Source: Chloroflexota bacterium
Lineage (GTDB): Bacteria > Chloroflexota > UBA11872
NCBI GenBank assembly: GCA_028875175.1
Contig: JAPPFO010000237.1
Span: forward strand, 1 to 37,471
Direction: 5' to 3'
Length of the DNA: 37,471 nt
This document shows positions 1 through 8,469 of this stretch, in pieces. The notes under the pieces are model-generated. The model made no database searches. It saw only the letters and a list, made by a program, of their open reading frames with translations, and was not told the DNA's origin. How positions within the stretch are numbered: the first letter of the stretch is position 1; the number at the start of each line of letters is the position of its first letter. A program made the translations under genes and the position numbers.

Positions 1-43
1 TGTGTTCACCATGTCTCCGAACATGTGTTCATGATGTCCCCGG
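1..43. repeat. imperfect 23-nt-spaced direct repeat, possible insertion-sequence end
   Basis: Two 20-nt near-copies beginning tgtgttca lie at 1-20 and 24-43, differing at about four positions. Paired motifs of this wording remind me of the ends of IS481-type insertion sequences, which would place the transposase outside the window to the left. That link is from memory and unverified. No transposase is visible inside the window, so this could equally be a chance or unrelated repeat. Confidence 0.3.
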
Positions 44-126
44 TCTGCACAAGGGCGAGGGAGAAAGAGCGGCGTCCTACAAAAGGAGTCTGACCATGTC
101 CCGAGCCGCGTCGTGGTCGGGGTGGG

Positions 127-200
127 TGCCCGGAAGACCCCTCACCGATTTCGGGCGAAGACGCCCGAATCTGCCTCTCCCCCAGGAGAGGGGAAAGACC
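127..200 (+). repeat. dispersed two-hairpin repeat, copy 1
   Basis: This copy forms two successive hairpins. The first has an 8-bp stem (ttcgggcg at 150-157 with cgcccgaa at 162-169) and a 4-nt loop. The second has a 7-bp stem (cctctcc at 174-180 with ggagagg at 185-191) and a 4-nt loop. It matches the copies at 320-390 and 1800-1867, but one base pair of the first stem is swapped from G-C to C-G on both sides, so pairing is preserved. It sits in a non-coding stretch downstream of opcA; no gene is supported between 1 and 576. Confidence 0.75.
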
Positions 201-230
201 GATGTCCCTTCGAATTAGGTGACACCTGAG

Positions 231-393
231 ATCTTTGCGTAACCCGGGAGTGGTTGCCCGAAAGAACCTCACCCCAACCCTCTCCCAGGGAGAGACCTTT
301 GCGTAACCCGAGCGTGGTTGCCCGGAAGACCCCTCACCGGTTTCGGCCGGGGACGGCCGAACCTGCCTCTCCCCTCGGAGAGGGTGAAGAGCG
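231..393 (+). repeat. dispersed two-hairpin repeat, tandem copy 2
   Basis: A partial unit (231-275, starting tctttgcgtaaccc) is followed by a full unit (about 268-393). The full unit contains ctttgcgtaacccg, the tgcccggaagacccctcacc block, a first hairpin with stem 342-349/354-361 and loop ggga, and a second hairpin built from cctctcc and ggagagg. It is nearly identical to 1746-1867 over about 120 bp. A degenerate inverted copy of the left end (tttgcaaaggtc) lies at 527-538. The stretch to 576 contains no convincing gene. Confidence 0.75.
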
Positions 394-576
394 CCGCGCC
401 CCTTGGAGGTTGGAGTCCGTCCGCAGGCTCTGGCGCGTGGGTCAAGACCGGAAGACCCCTGAGCGTGACACTCTCGCCCAGGAGAGGGATTTAGTGACGG
501 CCATAGGTTTGAGGGCCAGCAGCGCTTTTGCAAAGGTCTTCAAGGGGAGCGAGAGCAAGAGGCCTGCCGCTGTGAA

Positions 577-1647
577 TCAGGCGGCGGCAAGGGTTCGGGC
601 GAGTGTGACGGACTGCTGGAATACCGGATAGTGGGCGCCGCCGGTGAGGAGGTCGTCGAGGCGGAGGCGGGGCCGGGTGGGCGGTGGACGGCGGACGGCG
701 ACGTGGGTGATGGGGGCGAGGTCCGACTGACAGTCGACAACGATGTCCTCGGGCGACGGCATGTGGGCGAGGTAGCGGCTGGTTGGGGCGCTGAGCCGGA
801 CCATTTCAATCAGGACGTTCGGCGTTGACGACGGTTCACAGATGACATCGACCGCGTGGCCGTCGGACGCGAGACGCCAGCCCTGCGCCGTGCGGCGATC
901 CAGTCGCCAGCCAAGGCGCGACGCCATCCAGCCGACGAGCAGGAGGGCGGCGGCGTGGCCGCCCGGCGACTGCTGGACGGCCAACTCAACCGACCTGACA
1001 TGCTCCAAGTCGATGCGGGCGGCGGGCTGGTCGAAGGCCTGCGCGAACGCCTGGCGCCAGGCGAGCAGGCGAAGCCAGAGGGCATCGGTGACCCGGGCGT
1101 GGTGATCGGCGGTGACGACGTCGCCGAGCACCGCGAAGTCGGCGACAACGTCGGTCATGGCGCTGGAGTCGACCAGAATGCGATCGGCAATGTCGAGCAT
1201 GTCGTCGAACAGGTGATCGTCAGTGACGGCTGGCCCGTTCCACCAAACGACGGTGGGGACGCCGCTGGCGGACCAGCTGGCGGCGATGGCGGCGCCTTCC
1301 TCGAATGCGCGGCCCTGCAGGGCGGCGGTCAGCAGTTCGCCGCGGATCGCGGAGGCGCCGTCGGACCTACGTGCGGACAAGAGGCTGACGCGCACCGGGT
1401 CGGAACTCCGGGCGGTGTCGGGGTCATTGACGAGGGCGATGACGCGGCCGGGGTAGGCGGCGACGACGGGCTGGGTCTCGGCTTCGATTTCAGCCCAGCC
1501 GGTGGGCTCGGGATAGCGGGCGACGATGGTGGCGAGGAGCATCTGGGCGTTGAGCTCGGCGCCTGCGTCGGCGGCCTGGCGGGCGGCTTGTTCGCGGAGG
1601 CGGGCAAGAGTTGGGAGGGTGTCGGCGATGGTGGTGGTGAGGTTCAT
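577..1647 (-). CDS. opcA: glucose-6-phosphate dehydrogenase assembly protein OpcA
   Basis: OpcA proteins associate with glucose-6-phosphate dehydrogenase and are needed for its full or redox-controlled activity in cyanobacteria and actinobacteria. The 356-residue product has the family's hallmarks: a central VPTVVWWNGP segment (about residues 129-138), then a D-R-I-L-V-D-S stretch, and further on a WLRLLAWRQAFAQAFD block. It lies downstream of zwf on the same strand, as is usual, but the two are separated by 398 nt carrying a repeat element rather than being tightly coupled. The start is ATG with no evident Shine-Dalgarno sequence. Family assignment is firm from motifs; the exact biochemical role here is by homology. 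Confidence 0.85.
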   Translation of the reverse strand: MNLTTTIADTLPTLARLREQAARQAADAGAELNAQMLLATIVARYPEPTGWAEIEAETQPVVAAYPGRVIALVNDPDTARSSDPVRVSLLSARRSDGASAIRGELLTAALQGRAFEEGAAIAASWSASGVPTVVWWNGPAVTDDHLFDDMLDIADRILVDSSAMTDVVADFAVLGDVVTADHHARVTDALWLRLLAWRQAFAQAFDQPAARIDLEHVRSVELAVQQSPGGHAAALLLVGWMASRLGWRLDRRTAQGWRLASDGHAVDVICEPSSTPNVLIEMVRLSAPTSRYLAHMPSPEDIVVDCQSDLAPITHVAVRRPPPTRPRLRLDDLLTGGAHYPVFQQSVTLARTLAAA

Positions 1648-1745
1648 CAGAGGGCTAAAGGCAGTTCATTTGGACCAAAGATGGGACAAGAGGTACGGCG
1701 TCGGTCTTCTTGCGTTCGGGGATGAGGAGATGCCCGGAGTTTCGA

Positions 1746-1867
1746 CCCTCACCCCAGCCCTCTCCCTGCCAGAGACCTTTGCGTAACCCGAGGGCGGGTG
1801 CCCGGAAGACCCCTCACCGGTTTCGGCCGGGGACGGCCGAACCTGCCTCTCCCCCAGGAGAGGGTAA
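1746..1867 (+). repeat. dispersed two-hairpin repeat, copy 3
   Basis: This copy closely matches 268-390. Its first hairpin has stem ttcggccg (1822-1829) with cggccgaa (1834-1841) and loop ggga; a second hairpin pairs cctctcc with ggagagg. Together with the inverted end at 1961-1989 it forms the left part of a 232-bp element lying between zwf and opcA. The hairpins could act on mRNA as stabilisers or attenuators, but nothing in the sequence proves that. Confidence 0.75.
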
Positions 1868-1960
1868 AGACCCGCGTCCCCTTGAAGAGATTGACACCGA
1901 ACACCGTCGCCTTCCCCCGGGTGGGAGTAAAAGCGTCCGCGAACTGGAGGGTCACGGGAG

Positions 1961-1989
1961 TTTCGCAAAGGTCTCTGCCAGGGAGAGGG
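1961..1989 (-). repeat. inverted terminal copy of the repeat's left end
   Basis: The reverse complement of 1961-1989 matches 1758-1786 at about 27 of 29 positions (core cagagacctttgcg). The 232-bp segment 1758-1989 therefore has long inverted ends, as in a MITE-like element or a head-to-head pair of repeat units. It fills most of the zwf-opcA gap (1648-2045), in which I see no other gene. Confidence 0.65.
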
Positions 1990-2045
1990 AGGAAGAGGCG
2001 TGTGATTCCCTAGATGCTTTCGAGCAGCGAAGGCGCCGGGGGCGC

Positions 2046-3602
2046 TCACAGGCGGCGCCAGCGGAAGCCGTCGGCTCGGAGGAGGTCGCCGGCCTGGCGG
2101 GGGCCCCAGCGGCCGGCTTCGTAGGTGGGGAGGCGGGAGACGGGGTCGCCTTCCCAGGCTTCGAGGATAGGCATGACGGCGCGCCAGGCGGCTTCGGTTT
2201 CGTCGCGGCGAATGAAGAGGGTCTGGTCGCCGAGCATCACGTCGAGCAGCAGGCGTTCGTAGGCGTCGGGGGACTCCTCGGCGAAGCTCTGGCCGTAGCC
2301 AAAGTCCATGCGGACCGGGCGGACGCGCATGCCGAGCCCGGGCTGCTTGGCCTCGAAGGTGATGGACACGCCTTCGTCGGGCTGGATGCGCAGGGCCAGT
2401 ACGTTGGGCGGCACGCCGTCGGGGTTGGATTCGCCGAAGAGCAGGTGGGGGACTTCGTTGAACTGGATGGCGATTTCACTGGCGCGCTTGGCGAGGCGCT
2501 TGCCGCTGCGCAGGTAGAAGGGGACGCCCTTCCAGCGCCAGTTATCAATGAAGAAGCGAGAGGCAAAGTAGGTCTCGGTGGTGGAGTCGGGAGCCACGCC
2601 GTCCTCGTCGCGATAGGCGGGGACTTCCCGGCCTTCGACGAAGCCGGCGCCGTAGGACGCGCGCATGACGTTGCTGGCGACCTGGTCGGGTTCGAGGTGG
2701 CGCAGGGCGCGGAGGACCTTGACCTTTTCGTCGCGGATGGAGTCGGCCTGGAAGTCAACGGGCGGCTCCATGGCCACGAGGGCGAAGAGCTGCATGATGT
2801 GGTTCTGGACCATGTCGCGAAGGACGCCGGCTTCCTCGTAGTAGGTACCGCGACCCTCGAGGCCGACGGATTCCGCCACGGTAATTTGTACGGAGTCGAT
2901 GTAGCGGCGGTTCCAGACCGGTTCGAAGATGACGTTGGCAAAGCGCAGGACAAGGACGTTCTGGACGGTTTCCTTACCCAGATAGTGGTCGATGCGGTAG
3001 ATCTGCGATTCGTCGAAGACGTCGTTGGCGATCGCATTGAGGTCCAGGGCGGTGGCGAGGTCGCGGCCGAACGGCTTCTCGATGACGATGCGCGTCGTGC
3101 CGGGGCCGCGGTTGAGGCCGGTTTCGCCGAGCAGGCGGATGATCTCGGGGAAGAGGCTGGGCTGGGTGGCGAGGTAGAAGATGCGGTTGCCGCCGGTGCC
3201 GTGGCGGGTCTCGATATCGGCCAGCTCACGCTTCAGGTCTTCGTAGCCCGCGTGGGTGCTGAAGTCGCCACGGACGTAGTAGAGGCCCTGCTGGAAGGCG
3301 TTCCAGAGTTCGGGGTCGGGCTTGCCGGTGCGGGAGAAGCTGGTGGTGGCTTCGAGTTGGCGAGCCCGGTAACTCTCGTCGTCCATCGGGCGGCGACCCA
3401 GGCCGACGACGGCAAGGGACGACGGCAGCAGGGCGTTGCGTTCGAGGTTGTAGAGGGCGGGAATGAGCTTGCGGGCGGCGAGGTCGCCGGAGCCGCCGAA
3501 GATGATGAGGGTGTGACCGGGGGGAGCCTCCTGGAATGACAGGCCTTCACGTAGCGGATTGACTCCAAGCGCGGCGTCTAAGGCCTGGCCGTTCGTGCTC
3601 AT
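2046..3602 (-). CDS. zwf: glucose-6-phosphate 1-dehydrogenase
   Basis: This enzyme oxidises glucose 6-phosphate to 6-phosphogluconolactone with NADP or NAD, the entry step of the oxidative pentose phosphate pathway. The 518-residue product carries the nucleotide-binding loop GGSGDLA (36-42), EKPFG (175-179) and the active-site motif RIDHYLGK (203-210), with the catalytic His at 206. Length fits the family of about 490-515. The frame stays open for 104 more codons upstream, but I place the start at ATG 3602: a GGAG lies about 8 nt before it, the G6PD homology begins just after it, and the extension would overlap pgi. It starts 13 nt after the pgi stop, implying co-transcription with tal and pgi. 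Confidence 0.95.
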   Translation of the reverse strand: MSTNGQALDAALGVNPLREGLSFQEAPPGHTLIIFGGSGDLAARKLIPALYNLERNALLPSSLAVVGLGRRPMDDESYRARQLEATTSFSRTGKPDPELWNAFQQGLYYVRGDFSTHAGYEDLKRELADIETRHGTGGNRIFYLATQPSLFPEIIRLLGETGLNRGPGTTRIVIEKPFGRDLATALDLNAIANDVFDESQIYRIDHYLGKETVQNVLVLRFANVIFEPVWNRRYIDSVQITVAESVGLEGRGTYYEEAGVLRDMVQNHIMQLFALVAMEPPVDFQADSIRDEKVKVLRALRHLEPDQVASNVMRASYGAGFVEGREVPAYRDEDGVAPDSTTETYFASRFFIDNWRWKGVPFYLRSGKRLAKRASEIAIQFNEVPHLLFGESNPDGVPPNVLALRIQPDEGVSITFEAKQPGLGMRVRPVRMDFGYGQSFAEESPDAYERLLLDVMLGDQTLFIRRDETEAAWRAVMPILEAWEGDPVSRLPTYEAGRWGPRQAGDLLRADGFRWRRL

Positions 3603-3615
3603 GGGAAATGCTCCG

Positions 3616-5325
3616 TCAAGCGGAAGTGATCTGGTCCAGGGCGGTGCGAAGGGCGGAGGCCACGGTTTCGAGGTCGGTGGACGAGTCGCCGAGATGCAGG
3701 CGGAGGCGGCGGCGTTCGCGGGCGGCGAGGGATTCCAGGTCACCGATGGCTTGCGCGTCGATGAGCGTGCCGAAGGTGTAGCCGCGGGCAGGGACGTCAA
3801 CATCATCCTGGTGATCGGCGGTGATCTGCAGGAACACACCGCTGTCGGGGCCGCCCTTGTGCAACTGGCCGGTGGAGTGCAGGAAGCGGGGACCGTAGCC
3901 GAGGGTGACGGCACGATGCAGGGCGTCGCGGAGCAGGGCCTGAATAGTGCGCAGGCCGGCGTCGTGAGCGGGCGTGCGGTCGACGTAGGCCTGGATGGAG
4001 ATGTAGTCGCCGCGGCGGACGGAGCTGAGCCAACCGGTGAGGGCGGTGGTGAGGTCGGGGGCCTGGCTGCCGGCGGCGAGCACGCCGTTGGCGCTGGGGC
4101 CGGCGGGGATTTCGAACGGCTCGCCGGAGGCAGTGATCTGGCCGAGGACGCGGTCCGTGTTGTCCTTGCTCTCGGCGACGCTGGGCTGGTCGAATGGATT
4201 TATGTCAAGCAGCGAGCCGGCCACCGCGGTGGCGAGTTCCCAGGTGAGGAAGTGGGCGCCGATGTCGTGCGGATCGTCCAGCGGGAGGGTGATGACCGGG
4301 TGGCCGGCGTTGGCGAGAGCTTCGAGGCGGGCGCAGCGGCCGTCGTCGGGGTCGCCGGCCAGGGCGAGTTCCACGAAGACACGATCGTTGTCGTACATGC
4401 AGGGGTCGCCCAGCGGCTCGCCGTCGACCGGCACGATGCCCTGGCCTTCCTTTCCGGTGCTCTCAGCGACGAGCTGCTCGACCCAGGCGCCGACGGGCCG
4501 AAGGGAGGCGGAGGGTACGAGCGTGAGTTTGTTCCGCCCCGCCCCGGCGAGTGCACCGAGCGCCACGCCGATGGTGACGGGCGGGTTGGTGCTGACCGAG
4601 GGGTTGGCGGCAGAAGATTGACCGGCGGCTATGGCGCGATCGAGCAGCGGCTCCAGGTCAATGCCGGCGAGCGCCGCGGGGACGAGTCCGAAGAAGGACA
4701 GCGCGGAGTAACGGCCGCCGATGTCAGGCGGGTTGAGGAAGACGCGGGCGTAGGCGTGGTCCTGGGCGAGCGAGGCGAGGCTGGTTCCGGGATCGGTGAT
4801 GGCGACGAAGTGGCGGCCTGGCGACTCAGCGCCGGCGGCGGCGTAGCGGGACCAGAAGTACTCGGCGAGAGTGGCGGTTTCCAGGGTGCCGCCGGACTTG
4901 CTGGCGACGATGAACAGTGACCGGTCGAGGTCAAGATCAGACTCGACGCGGCGGATGGCGGCGGGGTCGGTGGTGTCGAGGACCGTGAGTTGGGGCGAGC
5001 CCTCGGCCTGCGGGATGACGGAGGCCATGACCTCGGGGGCGAGGCTGCTGCCGCCCATGCCAAGGAGGACCACGTCGTCGACCTGTTGAGCGATCTCGGC
5101 GCTCCAGGCGGAGAGGTCGTCAACGCCGGCTCGCATGGATTCGGCCACGCGCAGCCAGCCGAGGCTGTCAGCAATCTGGTTTTGGACGAGGGGGTTCTGG
5201 GTCCAGAGGGAGAGATCGGCGGCCCAAAGACGACGGGCGACGTCGTTGGCCTGGGCGCGATCCAAGGCTTCGGCAACGGCATCAGTCGCCGGGCCAAAGC
5301 GAGCGGTGGGACCCTCGCCGGACAT
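3616..5325 (-). CDS. pgi: glucose-6-phosphate isomerase (Pgi half of Tal-Pgi type)
   Basis: This protein interconverts glucose 6-phosphate and fructose 6-phosphate. The 569-residue product resembles the isomerase half of bifunctional transaldolase/phosphoglucose isomerase proteins. Visible motifs are GMGGSSLAPE (89-98), SKSGGTLET (142-150), NPPDIGGRYSALS (198-210), AESTGKEGQG (287-296) and HSTGQLHKGG (483-492). The ATG at 5325 has GAGG about 5 nt upstream. The upstream tal gene ends 18 nt away in the same reading frame, so a single TAG is all that separates the two from a continuous fusion of about 950 residues. I read them as separate proteins as the sequence stands. Confidence 0.88.
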   Translation of the reverse strand: MSGEGPTARFGPATDAVAEALDRAQANDVARRLWAADLSLWTQNPLVQNQIADSLGWLRVAESMRAGVDDLSAWSAEIAQQVDDVVLLGMGGSSLAPEVMASVIPQAEGSPQLTVLDTTDPAAIRRVESDLDLDRSLFIVASKSGGTLETATLAEYFWSRYAAAGAESPGRHFVAITDPGTSLASLAQDHAYARVFLNPPDIGGRYSALSFFGLVPAALAGIDLEPLLDRAIAAGQSSAANPSVSTNPPVTIGVALGALAGAGRNKLTLVPSASLRPVGAWVEQLVAESTGKEGQGIVPVDGEPLGDPCMYDNDRVFVELALAGDPDDGRCARLEALANAGHPVITLPLDDPHDIGAHFLTWELATAVAGSLLDINPFDQPSVAESKDNTDRVLGQITASGEPFEIPAGPSANGVLAAGSQAPDLTTALTGWLSSVRRGDYISIQAYVDRTPAHDAGLRTIQALLRDALHRAVTLGYGPRFLHSTGQLHKGGPDSGVFLQITADHQDDVDVPARGYTFGTLIDAQAIGDLESLAARERRRLRLHLGDSSTDLETVASALRTALDQITSA

Positions 5326-5343
5326 TGCGGCCTCAGTTCCAGG

Positions 5344-6471
5344 CTAGGAGGCGAGCGCCCCCGCCTTGGCCTCCAGGTCTTGCAGGAGGTCGTCGTAGGA
5401 GTCGATGAACTTCTGGACGCCCTCTTCCTGGAGCTGGTCCATGATGGCGTCGAGGTCGACGCCCAGGGCGGCGAGCCGCTCAAGGACGCCGCTCCAGTAG
5501 TCGGGGTCGCTGCTTACGGTGGACTGCACCTCGCCCTGCTCGCGGAAGGCGTCCATGGTGACCGAGGGCATGGTGTTGACGGTTTTGGGGCCGATGAGCT
5601 CGTCCACGTAGAGGGTGGGCGGGTACTCGGGATTCTTGGTGCTGGTGCTGGCCCAGAGCGGGCGCTGGGGCTGGGCGCCGTCGGCGGCCAGGGCCTGGTA
5701 GCGCTCGGAGGCGGAGATCTCCTCGAAGATCTCGTAGACGGCCTTGGAGTTGGCGATGGCGGCCTTGCCGAGGAGGGAGCGGATTTCATCGGCGTCGCCC
5801 GGGCGTTCCGCCAGGAGTGCTTCGAGCTGGGCATCAACGGCAGTGTCGATGCGGCTGACGAAGGTGCTGGCCACGGAGGCAACATCGTCCACCGGTTTGC
5901 CGGCAGCCGCGCGGTTTTCGAGGGCGCTGAGATAAGCATCGACCACGCCGCGGTAGACGGCCTGGGCGAAGATGAGGGTGATGTTGACGTTGACGCCTTC
6001 GCTGATCAGGGTCTCGACCGCGGGTAAACCGGCGGGCGTGGCGGGGACCTTGATCATGAGGTTTGGGCGGTTCACCGAGGCGAGCAGGCGGCGGGCTTCT
6101 TCGACCGTGCCCTCGGTGTCGTGGGCCAGGCGCGGGGAGACTTCCAGGCTGACGAAGCCGTCGGTCATGCCCGATTCGTCGAAGACCGGGCGCAGCACGT
6201 CGCAGGCGGCGGCGATGTCGTCAACGGCGATGGCCTCGAACATCTCCTCGGGCGAGAAGCCCTGGGCGCCGAGACGGCGGATGTCCTCGTCGTAGGTGTC
6301 GCTGCCCTTGATGGCCTCCTGGAAGATCGTGGGGTTGGAGGTCATGCCGCGGACGCCCTCTTCGGCGACCAGGCGGGCGAGTTCTCCAGAGTCGACCAGG
6401 TCCCGGCTGAGGAAGTCCAGCCAGACGCTTTGACCGTGCGCATGGAGTTCGTGCAGCGGGGTTTGAGACAT
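5344..6471 (-). CDS. tal: transaldolase
   Basis: Transaldolase transfers a dihydroxyacetone unit between sugar phosphates in the non-oxidative pentose phosphate pathway. The 375-residue product shows TSNPTIF (44-50) and MIKVPAT around the Schiff-base lysine K141, followed by GVNVNITLIFA (159-169). Length matches the longer bacterial transaldolase class found next to or fused with Pgi. The start is ATG 6471 because a perfect GGAGG (6477-6481 on the minus strand) sits 5 nt upstream; a start at 6522 would add 17 residues with no family support. It heads the tal-pgi-zwf run. A possible -10 (TACGAT, 6562-6557) lies 85 nt upstream, weakly supported. Confidence 0.93.
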   Translation of the reverse strand: MSQTPLHELHAHGQSVWLDFLSRDLVDSGELARLVAEEGVRGMTSNPTIFQEAIKGSDTYDEDIRRLGAQGFSPEEMFEAIAVDDIAAACDVLRPVFDESGMTDGFVSLEVSPRLAHDTEGTVEEARRLLASVNRPNLMIKVPATPAGLPAVETLISEGVNVNITLIFAQAVYRGVVDAYLSALENRAAAGKPVDDVASVASTFVSRIDTAVDAQLEALLAERPGDADEIRSLLGKAAIANSKAVYEIFEEISASERYQALAADGAQPQRPLWASTSTKNPEYPPTLYVDELIGPKTVNTMPSVTMDAFREQGEVQSTVSSDPDYWSGVLERLAALGVDLDAIMDQLQEEGVQKFIDSYDDLLQDLEAKAGALAS

Positions 6472-6827
6472 CGAAACCTCCGGGGCCGGAGCAGCGTTGG
6501 TCGGCCGAGGTCGAGCGTGCAAGCGGGTGGCTTACACGGGTACGTCTGCTACAGCAATCGTACCAACGGGACCGCCGACGGCCTTCGGTCGTAGGCGTTG
6601 AGATCAGGCTGCCTTAATCAGGAAGGGATAGCAGGCACGGCACGATCCTCCGAAGGCGCGGCTATCGCGGCATGCCCCGTGTGTTGGGGCCCGGTGGTTT
6701 AGCGATGGCCGCTAGGGCGTAGCTCTCGGGCGCCTGCCAGGCCCCGGGACTCGCGGCTTCGGAAACTCCCGCATTGCCCTTGGTTGGCAGGGAACGAGCG
6801 TCGTCAGCAGCACCCGACGCCCACGTA
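6472..6827. other. intergenic region, no gene seen
   Basis: This 356-nt gap separates the start of tal from the 3' end of the unknown membrane protein gene. Short open frames here look like chance products of high GC. It must carry the promoter for the tal cluster; a TACGAT hexamer on the minus strand at 6562-6557 is the best candidate, without a clear -35. I see no tRNA, repeat or terminator with a T-run. Confidence 0.5.
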
Positions 6828-8345
6828 TCAGGGCGCGACGTAGCCGAAACCGATAGGAAGAACGACCAAGACCATAGCAATGAGCCCGGCAAAAATGAGC
6901 GCGCTCACTCGGACCGACGGCCAGAACGAGTCGCGCCAGAAGCGCGCTGGCGGGGCTGCGAGCCCGCGCCATACAAGCGTGGCGACAAACAGCGACACAT
7001 AGGCCATGAGAACCACGTCGCCAATCAGAAACAATCGGCGCGGATCACGCACGAGCAGGTCTTGGACGATCTGTGCGCCCGAACCGACCGAGTAGATTCC
7101 CATCGCGAGCTGTCGCGACTGCGGGACGCCGTCCACCATGACGTCGCCAAGGGGCCCGGCACTTTCACCCATCAATCCGAGATGTACACGATGTGACGAC
7201 TCGCTGACGATCACCAGGTTGAACTGTTCACCCCGGTTGCCGCGGACCGGTTCGAATTCGATGCGATTAATGGCGGGGCTGGACCGGTTCCCGCGCACCT
7301 CACCTCTGGTCGAGGCCGGGCGCCCGCCCTGGACGGGCACGAGGCTGACGAGAATGGTGGCGTGGTCGTCCTTCCCATCCGCGTCCTCGAGGTAGCCCCA
7401 GAGATCCAGCGCGGTCAGATTGCCGAGATGGGCCTGAACCGGTTGCTCAACTCGCGAGGTGGGGCTTGCGTAGGCGTTGGGGCGCATCCAGCCGGCTTCC
7501 TCCCATTCGTAGTCCGCGAGCAAGGCGGGAATACTCGCGGCGATTACGGCCACTGTCACCCCGAGGGCAGCCCACCGCACAAATGGAGTGCCCTGGCGCC
7601 GCCTGCCGTCAACGCTCACTGAGTGCCGGGTTACGAGCGTCTCGAAGAAAACCACAGCCAGGATCGCGCCGGCCATGATCTCCGACGCGTCGTCAAGATA
7701 GGTCCCCCACCAATGCGTCGTTCCGTACAGGACGCCGAAGCCGTCGCGAAGGATCGCGCCGATACCAAGCGCAACCGCCAGTGCGGTCAGTAGCAAGAGC
7801 GCCGGTTTTCGGCGAAACGACGTAAAGACGACCCATCCCGACAGCACGGCAAATGGGAAGGTAAGCACCATCACTACGGCCGCCCAATGAATGCCGCCCG
7901 GAAGGTCAGCGAGGTTCAATCTCGCGAGAATGAGCTGATATTGATCCCATTGCTTTAATGAGTCCTTGATGCTTGCGGCTTCTTCCCAGGCAATGAGCGC
8001 GGCGAAAAGCGCAACGGCGATCCAGCCGAGAACCCAGAGCCAGCGAGGATGCCGCTCGGCAGGCGGCGGGCGGACCAATTGCGCCGCTGCCAGGACAGCA
8101 ACCGCTGCCCAAAGGCCGCTCGCATACCAGTTGGCCGCCGATTGCTCGCTGTCCAGGTTCAGGTGCTCGAACCACTCATAGAACCCAGGCCATAACCAGC
8201 CGGACGCAAAGAAGGCCAGTGGCAGGGTGAGCGCGACGTTCCCGGCCAAGAACACCACGCTGAGCCAGGCCCGGGTCCGCGGATGCCTAACGGAAAGCGT
8301 CCTGATCACGGGGCTTTTGGTGCGTGCATCCGACTCGCCTGACAA
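6828..8345 (-). CDS. polytopic membrane protein of unknown function
   Basis: I do not recognise this 505-residue protein. It has about seven hydrophobic segments in residues 28-275, then a soluble loop of about 160 residues, then two more segments at the C-terminus (about 440-500), so it would be a nine-helix membrane protein with a large extracytoplasmic domain. The best start in frame is TTG at 8345, without a Shine-Dalgarno sequence; GTG 12 codons in is an alternative. Its base composition is visibly less GC-rich than its neighbours. It lies between 356-nt and 124-nt gaps and interrupts the sugar-phosphate genes, which suggests later insertion. No function is proposed. Confidence 0.7.
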   Translation of the reverse strand: MSGESDARTKSPVIRTLSVRHPRTRAWLSVVFLAGNVALTLPLAFFASGWLWPGFYEWFEHLNLDSEQSAANWYASGLWAAVAVLAAAQLVRPPPAERHPRWLWVLGWIAVALFAALIAWEEAASIKDSLKQWDQYQLILARLNLADLPGGIHWAAVVMVLTFPFAVLSGWVVFTSFRRKPALLLLTALAVALGIGAILRDGFGVLYGTTHWWGTYLDDASEIMAGAILAVVFFETLVTRHSVSVDGRRRQGTPFVRWAALGVTVAVIAASIPALLADYEWEEAGWMRPNAYASPTSRVEQPVQAHLGNLTALDLWGYLEDADGKDDHATILVSLVPVQGGRPASTRGEVRGNRSSPAINRIEFEPVRGNRGEQFNLVIVSESSHRVHLGLMGESAGPLGDVMVDGVPQSRQLAMGIYSVGSGAQIVQDLLVRDPRRLFLIGDVVLMAYVSLFVATLVWRGLAAPPARFWRDSFWPSVRVSALIFAGLIAMVLVVLPIGFGYVAP

Positions 8346-8469
8346 GCCGCTGAGTGTGCCCAGCGACTAAAGGGCTGGCAAACGCTGATACGGGCACCGG
8401 CGACACAGGTCGGACGGGGACATCAACGCGGCGCCGGTCCCCAGGCAAGCCGGCGAAACGGCGAGCTGG

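Noticed and set aside
254-631. 125-codon plus-strand open frame in the repeat region
   Set aside because: It reads through repeat hairpins and has repeat-derived Pro/Arg-rich composition; no start signal.
1710-3539. 609-codon plus-strand open frame
   Set aside because: It is the antisense shadow of zwf in high-GC DNA; composition is Gly/Val/Ala/Asp-rich with no family features.
3603-3914. 104-codon N-terminal extension of zwf
   Set aside because: It overlaps pgi in another frame, has low-complexity Ser/Pro composition, and a well-placed GGAG precedes ATG 3602 where homology begins.
5344-5346. TAG recoded as a sense codon
   Set aside because: TAG ends many other genes in the window (for example at 11805, 13451, 16382, 20089, 22674 and 31861) at the expected family lengths, so general recoding is excluded.
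7258-7275. ggttcgaattc resembling a tRNA T-arm
   Set aside because: It lies within a coding region and no cloverleaf can be built around it.
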